Source of the DNA: CALODL01 sp942492115
Lineage (GTDB): Bacteria > Planctomycetota > Phycisphaerae > UBA1845 > CAIVHJ01
Assembly (NCBI GenBank): GCA_942492115.1
Contig: CALODL010000027.1
Location: 124,001 to 188,000, forward strand
Length of the DNA stretch: 64,000 bases
Reading direction: 5' to 3'
Positions 1-8,615 of the stretch are shown one piece after another. The notes under the pieces were generated by a model. That model was given only the letters and a program-made list of their open reading frames with translations. It was not told the origin of the DNA and made no database searches. The position numbers were made by a program, and so were the translations under genes. The stretch's first letter is position 1. Each line of letters starts with the position of its first letter.

Positions 1-780
1 GCCATACATGGAGATGACGTAGTCCATTGCGGCAGTGGCGTCATCGAATAATTGAAACAGTTCGTAGTCGGTTTCAATGGCCAGTTCCAGATGCTTGAGG
101 CCGACGGTTGAGGGCATCGTGCCCAGCGCAGCGCGGGTCGGGCGGTTGTCGATTTTGTCATCGGTGTCGAAGTGAGTGTCATCGACACCACAATGGGCGA
201 CGCCCGGGGCGGGGCCACCCTGCATGCCTGATGCACGGAACACCGAAATCTCTCCGGCCGGTAACGGGCGACCATCGAAATCGGTGGAGGAGACACGATA
301 GCGCGGTTGGCCCACTCCAAGGTCGATGTGCCCGGTTGAACGACCCTCGATGAGTGCGACATAAGCCGAGGATCCCGGGTGGCCGACCACCGTTCCGCGA
401 AGAAGGGTGACGCGCCGCCAGTCGTACTCGAGCACGGCATCGCGCCCATCGGGACGGCCGATTACGAACCGCGTATCGGGCGAGACCACACGAAATGGCG
501 TCAGCTCGAGCGCGACGCTGTGGCGGTCATTCACGGCGACATGATCAACGCGGATCGGGAGGTGGTCCTGTCGGGCGGCATCGAGGACTGCGCGGTCGAC
601 GCGCATCACGGCCCCTCGATCGTTGGTTCTGATAGTGGCAAAGAGTGGCGGACTGGGGGCTCGACGTGCCTGGTGGGCCGGCTCACGGCCTGCTCTACGG
701 GGCGGTTCCCCGAATGTATGGGCAGTGACGGCTACCATGCATGCACAGGCAAACCACATTACAATGCGGCTGCAATTCAT
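1..780 (-). CDS. Secreted reprolysin-like zinc metalloprotease, N-terminal part (truncated by window edge)
   Basis: Reading the minus strand from the ATG at 780 gives 260 open codons with no stop before position 1, so the gene continues beyond the window. A GAGGAG Shine-Dalgarno lies just upstream of the ATG. The protein begins with a signal-peptide-like stretch (MNCSRIVMWFACACMVAVTA) followed by a proline-rich linker. About 130 residues of propeptide-like beta-rich sequence follow. The last visible part, containing LELAIETDYELF, resembles the start of the reprolysin/ADAM-like (M12B) catalytic domain found in planctomycete and other secreted proteases. The HExxH zinc motif would lie outside the window, so activity cannot be confirmed. 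The protein is expected to act outside the cell or at the surface. The plus-strand ORFs in this region are shadows. Confidence 0.72.
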   Translation of the reverse strand, partial: MNCSRIVMWFACACMVAVTAHTFGEPPRRAGREPAHQARRAPSPPLFATIRTNDRGAVMRVDRAVLDAARQDHLPIRVDHVAVNDRHSVALELTPFRVVSPDTRFVIGRPDGRDAVLEYDWRRVTLLRGTVVGHPGSSAYVALIEGRSTGHIDLGVGQPRYRVSSTDFDGRPLPAGEISVFRASGMQGGPAPGVAHCGVDDTHFDTDDKIDNRPTRAALGTMPSTVGLKHLELAIETDYELFQLFDDATAAMDYVISMYG

Positions 781-1083
781 CTTCTTCTCCTCGGGTCAGG
801 CGCTGGTTGGGACCCCAATTGTCTCGTGGTAAGGCGGTCGGATTCATTGTAGCGAGTTTCAGAGGTATAAAGGAATCCGCATAGGAGATGGTGCCTCCAG
901 GGCACGATTCTGGCGCCGTAGATCTGTTTTTCTGATGGTTCGAGCGGGATCCGGCACAGGCGCCGCGCAAATCCACGCATCGCAGCAAGTAGGTCGGATC
1001 ACGTTGGCGATAAGGGGGGCGCGGGATCGATTGGCATGGAATCTGTATGTCCGCTGGCCACATGGATGACCACGTTTTGCTCA
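781..1083. promoter_or_regulatory. Intergenic region between divergent protease and porin genes
   Basis: About 300 bases separate the divergent metalloprotease and porin genes. It must hold the promoters of both, but I see no clear -35/-10 pair, operator or hairpin. The minus-strand ORFs here have no recognisable features. Confidence 0.4.
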
Positions 1084-2634
1084 ATGTCAAACTTCTGCAA
1101 ACATAATCTGAACAGGGTTGTTCTCATCGTGGCCTGTGCAGGGCCAGCGTGGGCCCAGGAACCCGCGCCACCTGCGACTCCACCGGCGCATGAAGACGCA
1201 CAATCGAACAGGCCTGTCGAAGCGCCAGAGTCCCCGACCGCTGATGCTCAGGAGGAGGTTCCGGCCACCGAGATGCCAGCGCCCACCGGCCCGCTACCCG
1301 GGCCCAAATTCTTCGCGCTCAGCTACGCCTCGGATTGGAGCTACCTCGACGGTCCCGAGGGGAGCTATGAGCCCGATTTATTCGATCCGTTGAAGAACAT
1401 CGATCTGGGTAACGACTGGCGGCTCGATTTCGGTGGGAGCATCCGATTTCGCCTCATGGGCGAGGAGAACAAGCTGTACGGCGGTCGCCGTCCGACGCAG
1501 GACACGTATCTATTGCAGCAATACCGTCTGCATGCCAACTTGCGGTACAAAGATGTGATCCGGTTCTTTATCGAGGGTATTCATGCGGATGCCGTGGATC
1601 GGGACACACCGACTATCGGGATCGATCAGAATCACATTGATTTCAACCAGATGTTCCTTGATTTCAAGCTCTTTGGCAGTGAGTCCCCGTTCATGTTGCG
1701 GGTAGGCCGGCAGGAGCTCCTCTATGGCAGTCAGCGCCTGGTCTCGCCGTTGATGTGGGCCAACACCCGGCGACGGTTCGATGGCGCGACGCTCATGTAC
1801 CGTGACGAGAACTGGAACATTGACGGCTTCTACGTGCGGCCGGTCCCAGTCAACCGTTCCGAGGGCCTGGAGAACAAGCCTGACGAGTACAACGAGGACC
1901 AGCACTTCTTCGGGATCTATTCCACCTACAAGGGCTGGGATCGTCACGGTCTCGACGTCTATTACCTGGTGCTGCTCGACAGCGATCCGCAGCCCAATTC
2001 CGCCGGACTGTCAGATCATCTGACGCTGCATACGTTCGGGTCTCGGTGGTGGGGCAAGACGGGCCCATGGGACTACGAGGCGGAAGGCGCGATACAGCTG
2101 GGCCACCACAGTGGCGATCGAGTGTGCGCGTGGATGGTGGCCGTCGAGGGGGGCTACACGTTCAAAGAGGTTCCGATGAATCCGCGCGTGTCGTTGGGCT
2201 TCGATTGGGCGACCGGTGACCGGGATCCCGACGACAATACTCACGGCACGTTCAACCATCTTTTCCCTCTGGGGCACAAATATTTGGGTATCCTGGACCA
2301 GGTCGGTCGCCAGAACATCATCACTCCGCACGTGGCCGTCAGGCTCGAGCCGTGCAAGCCGGTGGCCTTGACCGTCGCCTACCATTACTTCTGGCTCGAT
2401 TCGAACGACGACGCTCTCTACAATGCCGGTGGAGCTCCGGGGCGTCGCGATCGCCTGGGGGGGAGCGGCAGTTCGGTTGGGGGGGAGCTCGACGTCAAGC
2501 TGACCTGGAAGATCAACGTGCACCAGGCGTTCGAATTCGGTTACGCCCACATGTGGCCAGGCAGCTTCATCAAGCGGACCGGTGATGACGATTCGCCGGA
2601 TTTCTTCTACTTTCAATATGTCTTCAATTTCTGA
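1084..2634 (+). CDS. Outer-membrane porin of the alginate-export (AlgE-like) family
   Basis: The 516-residue product starts with a signal peptide (positive N-terminus, hydrophobic VVLIVACAG, cleavage after WA before QEP). A Pro/Glu-rich linker of about 55 residues follows, then a long beta-strand-rich domain. Hallmarks of the Alginate_exp family are an arginine-rich early barrel, the segment around LRVGRQELLYGSQRL, and the RRFDGATL segment. The C-terminus is FQYVFNF, ending in an aromatic residue as outer-membrane barrels do. I chose the ATG at 1084 because it gives a normal signal peptide; the frame is open back to an ATG at 1036 and no strong ribosome-binding site decides between them. The family forms 18-stranded outer-membrane channels for anionic polysaccharides or other solutes. 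The substrate here is unknown; no alginate genes are nearby. Confidence 0.75.
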   Translation: MSNFCKHNLNRVVLIVACAGPAWAQEPAPPATPPAHEDAQSNRPVEAPESPTADAQEEVPATEMPAPTGPLPGPKFFALSYASDWSYLDGPEGSYEPDLFDPLKNIDLGNDWRLDFGGSIRFRLMGEENKLYGGRRPTQDTYLLQQYRLHANLRYKDVIRFFIEGIHADAVDRDTPTIGIDQNHIDFNQMFLDFKLFGSESPFMLRVGRQELLYGSQRLVSPLMWANTRRRFDGATLMYRDENWNIDGFYVRPVPVNRSEGLENKPDEYNEDQHFFGIYSTYKGWDRHGLDVYYLVLLDSDPQPNSAGLSDHLTLHTFGSRWWGKTGPWDYEAEGAIQLGHHSGDRVCAWMVAVEGGYTFKEVPMNPRVSLGFDWATGDRDPDDNTHGTFNHLFPLGHKYLGILDQVGRQNIITPHVAVRLEPCKPVALTVAYHYFWLDSNDDALYNAGGAPGRRDRLGGSGSSVGGELDVKLTWKINVHQAFEFGYAHMWPGSFIKRTGDDDSPDFFYFQYVFNF

Positions 2635-2676
2635 TCAATGGGGGGCGTGAGCCGCACTCTCAAAAGGAGTTTCACA

Positions 2677-2814
2677 ATGGGTTTCTTCACCGACTTCTTT
2701 CTGCAGCTGGTCGATGCACTGCTAGCCGCGTTCGTCGCGCTGGTGTCTTCGGAAATCGTCGAGATTACAGATGGTGTCTTGAGCATCAGCGATTTGAGCA
2801 CGGTCGTGATGTAG
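2677..2814 (+). CDS. Small hypothetical protein, 45 residues
   Basis: The ORF starts 42 bases after the porin stop codon with an AAGGAG motif at ideal spacing before the ATG, much stronger than the porin's own start signal. The product is acidic and amphipathic-to-hydrophobic: MGFFTDFF, then a stretch rich in Leu, Ala and Val (about residues 9-24), then EIVEITDG and a short polar tail ending VVM. It could be a small membrane-associated or exported peptide translated with the porin. I do not recognise a family. The placement and ribosome-binding site argue for a real gene; its small size is the main doubt. Confidence 0.5.
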   Translation: MGFFTDFFLQLVDALLAAFVALVSSEIVEITDGVLSISDLSTVVM

Positions 2815-2910
2815 CCACACCGGTCGCTGCGTGATCCCAACTGTGCAATCCTCTCTGTTGCATTGCTCTCGAGTTGATGCTTGGGCTGCGCGCGATGCCC
2901 GCCGCTGAGA

Positions 2911-3651
2911 TTATGGCGCAAAGTCATCTGACTTCTTGAAGCCCTCCGGCAGAACCATCTCGAACTGGTCTTTCTTCAGTTTTGGATTGGCGACCACTGT
3001 GGTCAGCGTGATCTCGGTGGTGCCGTCGGGCTCTCCTTCATTACGCCCGGCGTAGATGCGCGTCAGGCGACGGGGGAGAAAGTCAGACTTTGCGATTGCC
3101 CACACCATCGCCTTCTCTCTCCTTGATGTGTCAGCCTGAACAACATAGCACGCTACGCCGTCAATGGTTGTCTCGTCCTTGAGCGTGGTCGTAGCGGCGG
3201 CGCGGGTGGTCTTGAGCGGCTCCGTGGAACTGAATGCATCGATGACGAGCCTTTGGACCGTCCGTGCGTTGGAGCCCATGACTGCAGGGTCCATGTCCAT
3301 GTAACCCATTTTCGTCTTGGGATCGACAATGAAGTACTCGTTCCCATTACATCCTGCGGTGTACACGGCGGCGGTTTCGGATTCACTGTCAGTGACCTGC
3401 GCCTCGGTAAAGAACCGCGGCACGTCGTACTCGGCGGTGGGTCCGATGACGACCTTGCCCGTAACGTGCGGCACGAGCTCCTTGACCCAGTTCGTTCCGG
3501 TGAAAGTTGCGCTATAGCTCACTGTGTGGGTGTTGCTCAGCGCGTCCGCCGCGCGGCGCAGCACCTCTTGTGGATCCTTGAGGTCCGCAGCAGAGGCCAG
3601 CGGCACGAGGGCCAGGAGCACGGGGGTCAGACAAAGCTGGGTGCGTGACAT
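2911..3651 (-). CDS. Periplasmic LolA-like / DUF2092-type lipoprotein-carrier-fold protein
   Basis: The 246-residue product has a clear signal peptide (LCLTPVLLALVPLASA, cleaved before ADLKDP). It then has a LolA/LppX-like domain: an initial helix (DPQEVLRRAADALSN), strand-rich SYSATFTGT, VTGKVVIG, and the late YVVQADTSRREKAMVWA and LPRRLTRIY segments typical of these half-barrels. The C-terminus has the pattern LKKDQFEMVLPEGFK common in such predicted outer-membrane lipoprotein-sorting-like proteins. It lies tail to tail with the porin/small-ORF pair. The fold binds lipid or hydrophobic ligands in known members; the ligand here cannot be deduced. A CTGGAG motif upstream of the ATG supports the start. 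Confidence 0.6.
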   Translation of the reverse strand: MSRTQLCLTPVLLALVPLASAADLKDPQEVLRRAADALSNTHTVSYSATFTGTNWVKELVPHVTGKVVIGPTAEYDVPRFFTEAQVTDSESETAAVYTAGCNGNEYFIVDPKTKMGYMDMDPAVMGSNARTVQRLVIDAFSSTEPLKTTRAAATTTLKDETTIDGVACYVVQADTSRREKAMVWAIAKSDFLPRRLTRIYAGRNEGEPDGTTEITLTTVVANPKLKKDQFEMVLPEGFKKSDDFAP

Positions 3652-3913
3652 GGATTGTCTCCAGTTGGGGTCAAGATGTCGGATTCTGGACGCTAGAACC
3701 TATCCCATAGGCGGGCTCTCATGCAACTGGTTCGCGGGGATCCCACCCGTCGCAGGGCACAGCCGGGCCTCGAGCGATCCAATAGGGCCACAGCGATTGC
3801 GAGATCACGACGTCCGATAGCCTTCGGTCCGCACAACGATCGGTGCGGGACCGGCCACGTGTATCCGTCATCCTCGATCGTCTCAGCCCCGGGTGAGTAC
3901 AGGTGGCCAGGAG

Positions 3914-5185
3914 ATGAATCCCCAGCAGCTCATGCCCGAAGATAACCTTATGAGCTGCAGTTCTGAAGGATCGTTCGCGGTATCCGGTTGCAGTGGGCGC
4001 GGCGCTGGTGCCACCGCCCTGCTGCTGATTGGCATCGTTGGCGGCGCGCTCGTTCCAACCTGGATCGTGGCCCGCGGCAGTGATACCTACGACGAGCGTA
4101 GCTACGAGCGAGATGTTTCGGATGGGCTTGTCTTCAGGGCTGGAGCCGAGCTGTTGCTCGACGGTGCCTCGCCGTACACGCGCGAGGTTCGTCTTGATCA
4201 CATCGCAGCAACGCGTCTGGATGGCAAGACACCGCCGTACGACTTGCCTTTCGCGTATGGTCCCAACGCGCTGCCGCTGTTTGCCTTGTATGCGATCGGT
4301 ACGCCGCAGACAGGATACTTCATCTTCGTCTTTCTCGGATCTGCGGCGCTCATGTTCGCCACCGTTGCATGCGGTCGTCGATTGGGCGCGACATCGAGTG
4401 ATCAAATACTGTCAGCCGTTGTCGTCGGGTTTTCGACAGCGAATCTCTTCAGTGTCCTGCTGGGACAGACTGGAGGCTACATCGGAGCATTGGTGCTGGG
4501 GTACGCCGCGACTTTCGGACGCCAACCCATAACTGCTGGCGTGCTGCTCGGGTTGGCGGCGTTCAAGCCGCAGTACGCATTGTTTCTCGGAATCGTCGCG
4601 TTGGTCGATCGTCAGTGGCGAACGATCATGTGGTCGATGGCGACCCTCCTGGTCTGTACTCTCGTCAGCGGCTTGTGGTTCGGTTTTCATTTGTGGAGCG
4701 ACTTCGTTCATGCGGTGACCGCGCCCAACCACACGATCACCGACATGTGCAACTGGTTCATCATTCCTGGAACGTTCGAGCCCGAGATATACAACTGGAT
4801 CCAAGCGTGTGGTGTCCCCGTCATGGCAGGGGGCGCGGTTGTGCTCGCCGTCGTGCTTCATTCAATGCGCGGTCGAGGTGTTGATCAGCTCCAGTGCCTG
4901 GGTGTGGCGTGCGCGTGGGCGGTCCTGGTCAGCCCCAACACCCACCCGTATGACCTGACGCTATGGACGTTGCCGTTGTGTCTCGTTGCCCGGAATCTGT
5001 TGCGCACTTCCTGCTGGTCCGTTCTCGGCGTAGTCGGGACAACATGCTACTTTCTGCCGCGTCCAGTGTTTGCCCTGATATCAATCGCGCTCATTGCTTG
5101 TTGCCTGATGCGGCGGTCTATCGCGCCATTCATGCTGCCTTCGACCACATCGAAACATCTGGGTGATCCAGTCGTTGCTCGCTGA
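3914..5185 (+). CDS. GT87-family (DUF2029) integral-membrane glycosyltransferase
   Basis: This polytopic protein of about 420 residues has roughly ten hydrophobic segments. After the first membrane helix comes a DxY-containing loop (GSDTYDERSYERD, then LLLDGASPYTREV), where GT87 enzymes carry their catalytic acid region. Later there is the family hallmark LLGLAAFKPQ and a conserved late SPNTHPYDLT. Members use polyprenyl-phosphate sugars to mannosylate or otherwise glycosylate lipids at the outer face of the inner membrane. It sits 10 bases upstream of a second membrane glycosyltransferase, so the two are probably one operon. The start is uncertain: GTG at 3893 and ATGs at 3914, 3932 and 3950 are all in frame, and none has a strong Shine-Dalgarno. 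Confidence 0.72.
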   Translation: MNPQQLMPEDNLMSCSSEGSFAVSGCSGRGAGATALLLIGIVGGALVPTWIVARGSDTYDERSYERDVSDGLVFRAGAELLLDGASPYTREVRLDHIAATRLDGKTPPYDLPFAYGPNALPLFALYAIGTPQTGYFIFVFLGSAALMFATVACGRRLGATSSDQILSAVVVGFSTANLFSVLLGQTGGYIGALVLGYAATFGRQPITAGVLLGLAAFKPQYALFLGIVALVDRQWRTIMWSMATLLVCTLVSGLWFGFHLWSDFVHAVTAPNHTITDMCNWFIIPGTFEPEIYNWIQACGVPVMAGGAVVLAVVLHSMRGRGVDQLQCLGVACAWAVLVSPNTHPYDLTLWTLPLCLVARNLLRTSCWSVLGVVGTTCYFLPRPVFALISIALIACCLMRRSIAPFMLPSTTSKHLGDPVVAR

Positions 5186-5195
5186 GGAACCGATC

Positions 5196-6392
5196 ATGTC
5201 AACGACATCATCAGGACCGCTGATTGTTGATCCGGTCGGGTTGTCCAGCGCCACATCATCACAGCGCCCGGCCATTTCTTTTGGCCGTGTTCTGGTGGCT
5301 GCCGTGTTGTTGCGCGGGCTTGTTGCGCTGGTCCTGGCCGGCTGGGAGTTGGCGACACCGACGCCGCCGATGGCAGACTCCGGCTACTACCAGCAGATGG
5401 AGCCCTGCACTTCGTTATGGGGACAAATGTTCCTCAAGTGGGACAGCTACTGGTACCTGCAAATCGCAGAGCATGGCTATTCCCTGCCGCTGGCCGTCCA
5501 CGGACAGTCACCCACGGCTTTCGCTCCCTTGTATCCGTACATGCTGCGCGTGCTGGGAGCGGTTGGCATCATGCCTTGGATCGGTGGCGTGATACTGTCG
5601 ACTTCGTGTTTCCTGCTCACTCTGTGGTTTCTCTATCGATTGGGCACCCGGGTGGCATGTGCTCGCGTCGCGTGTGCGCTGGTGCTGTTCTATGCACTGT
5701 TCCCGTCAGCATGGGTTCTCAATATGGTCTACACTGAGGCGCTGTTCTGTTTGATCCTCGCGGCGCTGCTCACTTGGCACGTTGAGGGTCGCTATGTCCT
5801 GGCTGGGGTGTGCGCGGCCCTGCTACCACTGACGCGCACCGCGGGGGTGGTCCTCGTGCCCGTGCTGGCGGCCGACTGGGTATGCCGCTCGTGGCGAGAG
5901 CGTCGCCTGGCCGAGGGGGGAATCACGGTCGTGGGTGCTATTGCAGGCGTCGCCGGCCTGTTTACGTTTTTTGCGATGGCCACGGGGGACGCAGGCGCGT
6001 TTCTCGATGCCGGAAAAGCGTGGTTCGAACGCGCCGGCGTGGCGGGGCACGCATTTCCGCTACTGCACAGCATCCCTTTGCGCCTGCAAGATGACGCATT
6101 CGCTCCCCTGTTCGTGGCGTGTATCCTGTTCTATGGTATTGCAGCCATCGTGCTGCTCGTGCGTCGACGTGATGTATTCGGGTGGTTCAGTGTGGCCTAT
6201 ATGGCCATGTTGTTGCAGACGCCCATTCTCAATGCTCAGATGCGTTATCTTCTTCCCTTGATTCCCGTGCATCTCATGGTCGCGAGCGTGATGATCTCGC
6301 GTCCAATAGTCTTTCGCGTGACGGTGGTCCTCTTGCTTCTCACGCAAATCATGATCACGCGTGGTTATCTGGTGTGGACCATCATCATCTAG
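5196..6392 (+). CDS. PIG-V/GT-C-like membrane mannosyltransferase
   Basis: The 398-residue polytopic protein has a first membrane helix at about residues 30-50. The loop that follows contains MADSGYYQQM and then KWDSYWYLQIAEHGY, the W/F-D-S-x-W-Y-x-x-I-A-x-x-G-Y signature of PIG-V-like glycosyltransferases. AFAPLYPYMLR then matches the family's FFPLYP segment. Around nine further hydrophobic segments follow. The ATG at 5196 is preferred over an upstream GTG (5163) because GAGGAA precedes it at good spacing. It follows the GT87 gene by only 10 bases, which suggests the two act in sequence on a lipid-linked or surface glycan. Donor and acceptor are not evident. Confidence 0.68.
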   Translation: MSTTSSGPLIVDPVGLSSATSSQRPAISFGRVLVAAVLLRGLVALVLAGWELATPTPPMADSGYYQQMEPCTSLWGQMFLKWDSYWYLQIAEHGYSLPLAVHGQSPTAFAPLYPYMLRVLGAVGIMPWIGGVILSTSCFLLTLWFLYRLGTRVACARVACALVLFYALFPSAWVLNMVYTEALFCLILAALLTWHVEGRYVLAGVCAALLPLTRTAGVVLVPVLAADWVCRSWRERRLAEGGITVVGAIAGVAGLFTFFAMATGDAGAFLDAGKAWFERAGVAGHAFPLLHSIPLRLQDDAFAPLFVACILFYGIAAIVLLVRRRDVFGWFSVAYMAMLLQTPILNAQMRYLLPLIPVHLMVASVMISRPIVFRVTVVLLLLTQIMITRGYLVWTIII

Positions 6393-6581
6393 CCGTGCAC
6401 GTGCCGTTGCTTCGCGAATGGTGTGGCCTCGGCACGCATGGGCACCATCGCTGATGTCGCGGATCCGGTCCCGTAGCAGACCTCCAGCCTGAGCCTATTT
6501 GTTGTAATGATCCCGTGCTCCGTTTACTGTTGACACCGGTCGACATGGTGACGGCCATGCCCTTCAAGCGAGAGGAGTGCT

Positions 6582-7328
6582 ATGGACAAGCCTTATTCGG
6601 TAGTTGCAAGACTGGTGATAAGTGGTTTACTGGCCTGCGGCGGTTGTACAACAGCCGCGCACTCGACGTCCCAGAGCGGGCAGAGGTCGTCGGAGGCGCA
6701 ACCTGCCCCCAATAAACAGTCCACTGTCAGCGACACAGGTGCGGATCGTGCCGCCAAGCGCCGTGAGATCGAGCGAAAAATCAAGATCGCCGAGGCCAAT
6801 CTGGAGCACGCTCGGATCGAGAACGACACTAACAATGCCAGTACCGCCGACACGATCGCTCGCGCCGAAGATGATTTGGCGCTAGCCCGCGCCAAGTTCG
6901 ACGAGTTCAAGGAGTTCGAAGCTCCGAACAAGATTGCAACCAAGGAACTCGAGCTGCAGCGCGCGCAGGATTCAGCGGCCGAAGCTGCAGAGGAGCTCGA
7001 ACAGATTCAGATCATGTACAAAGAGCAGGATCTGGAGGACATGACCGCCGAGTTCGTTATCAGCCGCGGTAAGCGTAATGCGGATCGTCGACGTCAGAGC
7101 CTCGAGATTACGACCCGTGAGCTCCAGGCTCTCGTAGATTACACCATGCCGCGCGAAATGAGCACGCTGGCGCTCGATGTCGCGCGTAAGGAGGATGCTC
7201 TGGCGAAGGCGAATCGTGCTGCGCGGTCGGACGAGCTCAAGCAGCGCGTCGCAATGATGACGGCTCAGGCGAAACTGGCCGACCTCAAAGATGAACTGGC
7301 AGCACTCGAGAGGGAGAAAGACAATTGA
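6582..7328 (+). CDS. Coiled-coil lipoprotein
   Basis: The 248-residue product has a signal peptide ending in LLAC (residues about 16-19), a plausible lipobox, preceded by a good AGAGGAG ribosome-binding site. Residues from about 55 to the end are almost entirely charged helix rich in Ala, Glu, Lys and Arg (for example KRREIERKIKIAEANLEHAR and AAEAAEELEQIQ), with heptad spacing typical of long coiled coils. It resembles cell-envelope spacer or HlyD-hairpin-like lipoproteins, but no family can be named. The stop codon overlaps the TTG start of the next gene, so the two are translationally coupled. Confidence 0.6.
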   Translation: MDKPYSVVARLVISGLLACGGCTTAAHSTSQSGQRSSEAQPAPNKQSTVSDTGADRAAKRREIERKIKIAEANLEHARIENDTNNASTADTIARAEDDLALARAKFDEFKEFEAPNKIATKELELQRAQDSAAEAAEELEQIQIMYKEQDLEDMTAEFVISRGKRNADRRRQSLEITTRELQALVDYTMPREMSTLALDVARKEDALAKANRAARSDELKQRVAMMTAQAKLADLKDELAALEREKDN

Positions 7329-8461
7329 GTCACGCATTCATGTTTGCCGTGTTCATCCTGGCCGGCACTCCAGGCGACCGCCCCGTCGACACCTCGGCTG
7401 CGGCCGTGGAGTCTGCCATCGAAGATGGCGTCGCGTTTCTCGTCTCATCCCAGAATGACGATGGTTCATGGGGTGGTGTGCGGAACGCGACATTTACCAG
7501 CTCGTTTGGCAATCCCGCGACCTACCACTGCTGGACCGTGGGGACGACGGCACTTGTGACGCGCGCCCTGCTCGAATTGTCAAACACTCCAGATTCCATA
7601 TCGGCTGCTGATAGCGGGCTCGATTTCCTGATGGCTCACGCCGACCTCCGGCGTCCGGCGGAGTGGGATGTCGACAACGTCTGGGGACTGGTTTATGGCC
7701 TGGGTACGCTGTCAGTGGCTTCGCGCCACCCGCGCTGTGTTGGAACGGACCGTGAAGTGGCTATTCGACAAGCGGCCAACACCATGCTTGGACGACTGCT
7801 GCGTTACCAGTCACCACGTGGTGGGTGGGGTTACTATGCGAACCCTGGCGCAGCTTGGCGCGCAGAGTGGTCGACATCGTTCACCACCGCCGTCGGCGTG
7901 CTCGCCTTTGTCGATGCGCGCGAAGCCGGGCTCGACGTTCCGGACAAGGCGTTCGATGCGGCAGTTCGTGCCGTCGAACGCAGCCGCATGCCCAACGGTG
8001 CATTTTCATACAGCATCAACGCCATTCCCCGCCATCTGCGCTTGGAATCGATCAATCAAGTCAAGGGTTCGCTGGGGCGCATTCAAGTGTGCAACTATGC
8101 GTTGAATCGTGCGGGAGCGGAGCTTCCACCCGATGCAACCGTTCATGGGCTCGACGTCTTGTTCAAGCATCATAAATTTCTCGATGTCGGGCGTAACAAG
8201 CCGATTCCACACGAGGCTTACTACGCTGTGGCCGCCTACTTCTATTTGTTTGCGCACTATTACGCTGCGTTCCAGATCGAGTCATTGCCCGACGATGTAC
8301 GCCACGAGTACGCCCTGCAATTACGCCACGAGGTCCTTAAGGTCCGCCAACAGGACGGCGCGTTCTGGGATTTCTGGATCGCCTCCACGACCAAGCCGTA
8401 TGGGACGGCCTTCGCCATCATGGCTTTGGCGCGTACGCGCGATGCGGTCGTTGCAGAGTGA
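7325..8461 (+). CDS. Secreted terpenoid-cyclase/alpha-alpha-toroid (squalene-hopene-cyclase-like repeat) protein
   Basis: The 378-residue protein has several prenyltransferase/squalene-oxidase-type repeats: FLVSSQNDDGSWGG, YQSPRGGWGYYAN, AVERSRMPNGAFSYS and VRQQDGAFWDFW. Each is a QxxxGxW-like turn between helices, giving an alpha/alpha toroid. The start is the TTG at 7325, which overlaps the previous stop by four bases and has AGGGAG upstream; an ATG at 7340 is the alternative. The N-terminus is a short hydrophobic signal. No DxDD cyclase motif is visible, so it is unlikely to be an active hopene cyclase. Proteins of this type are common in planctomycetes and of unknown function. It probably works with the co-transcribed lipoprotein at the envelope. 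Confidence 0.65.
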   Translation: MSHAFMFAVFILAGTPGDRPVDTSAAAVESAIEDGVAFLVSSQNDDGSWGGVRNATFTSSFGNPATYHCWTVGTTALVTRALLELSNTPDSISAADSGLDFLMAHADLRRPAEWDVDNVWGLVYGLGTLSVASRHPRCVGTDREVAIRQAANTMLGRLLRYQSPRGGWGYYANPGAAWRAEWSTSFTTAVGVLAFVDAREAGLDVPDKAFDAAVRAVERSRMPNGAFSYSINAIPRHLRLESINQVKGSLGRIQVCNYALNRAGAELPPDATVHGLDVLFKHHKFLDVGRNKPIPHEAYYAVAAYFYLFAHYYAAFQIESLPDDVRHEYALQLRHEVLKVRQQDGAFWDFWIASTTKPYGTAFAIMALARTRDAVVAE

Positions 8462-8615
8462 CCTGCTCTTAAAACTGCTTAACCGTGGCATGGACCTCAG
8501 GTTGGCGCGACCATCGGACTTCCGAGTATGCGCAGGTGTGGCGGTCTATTTGAATTCAGCCCACCGCGCCGCTTAGAATCTCGGAAATTGCTCAACGGAC
8601 TCCAGCGAGGTCACC

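Noticed and set aside
379..852. 157-codon plus-strand ORF near the left edge
   Set aside because: It overlaps the truncated metalloprotease gene on the minus strand, which has a signal peptide, ribosome-binding site and family-like sequence.
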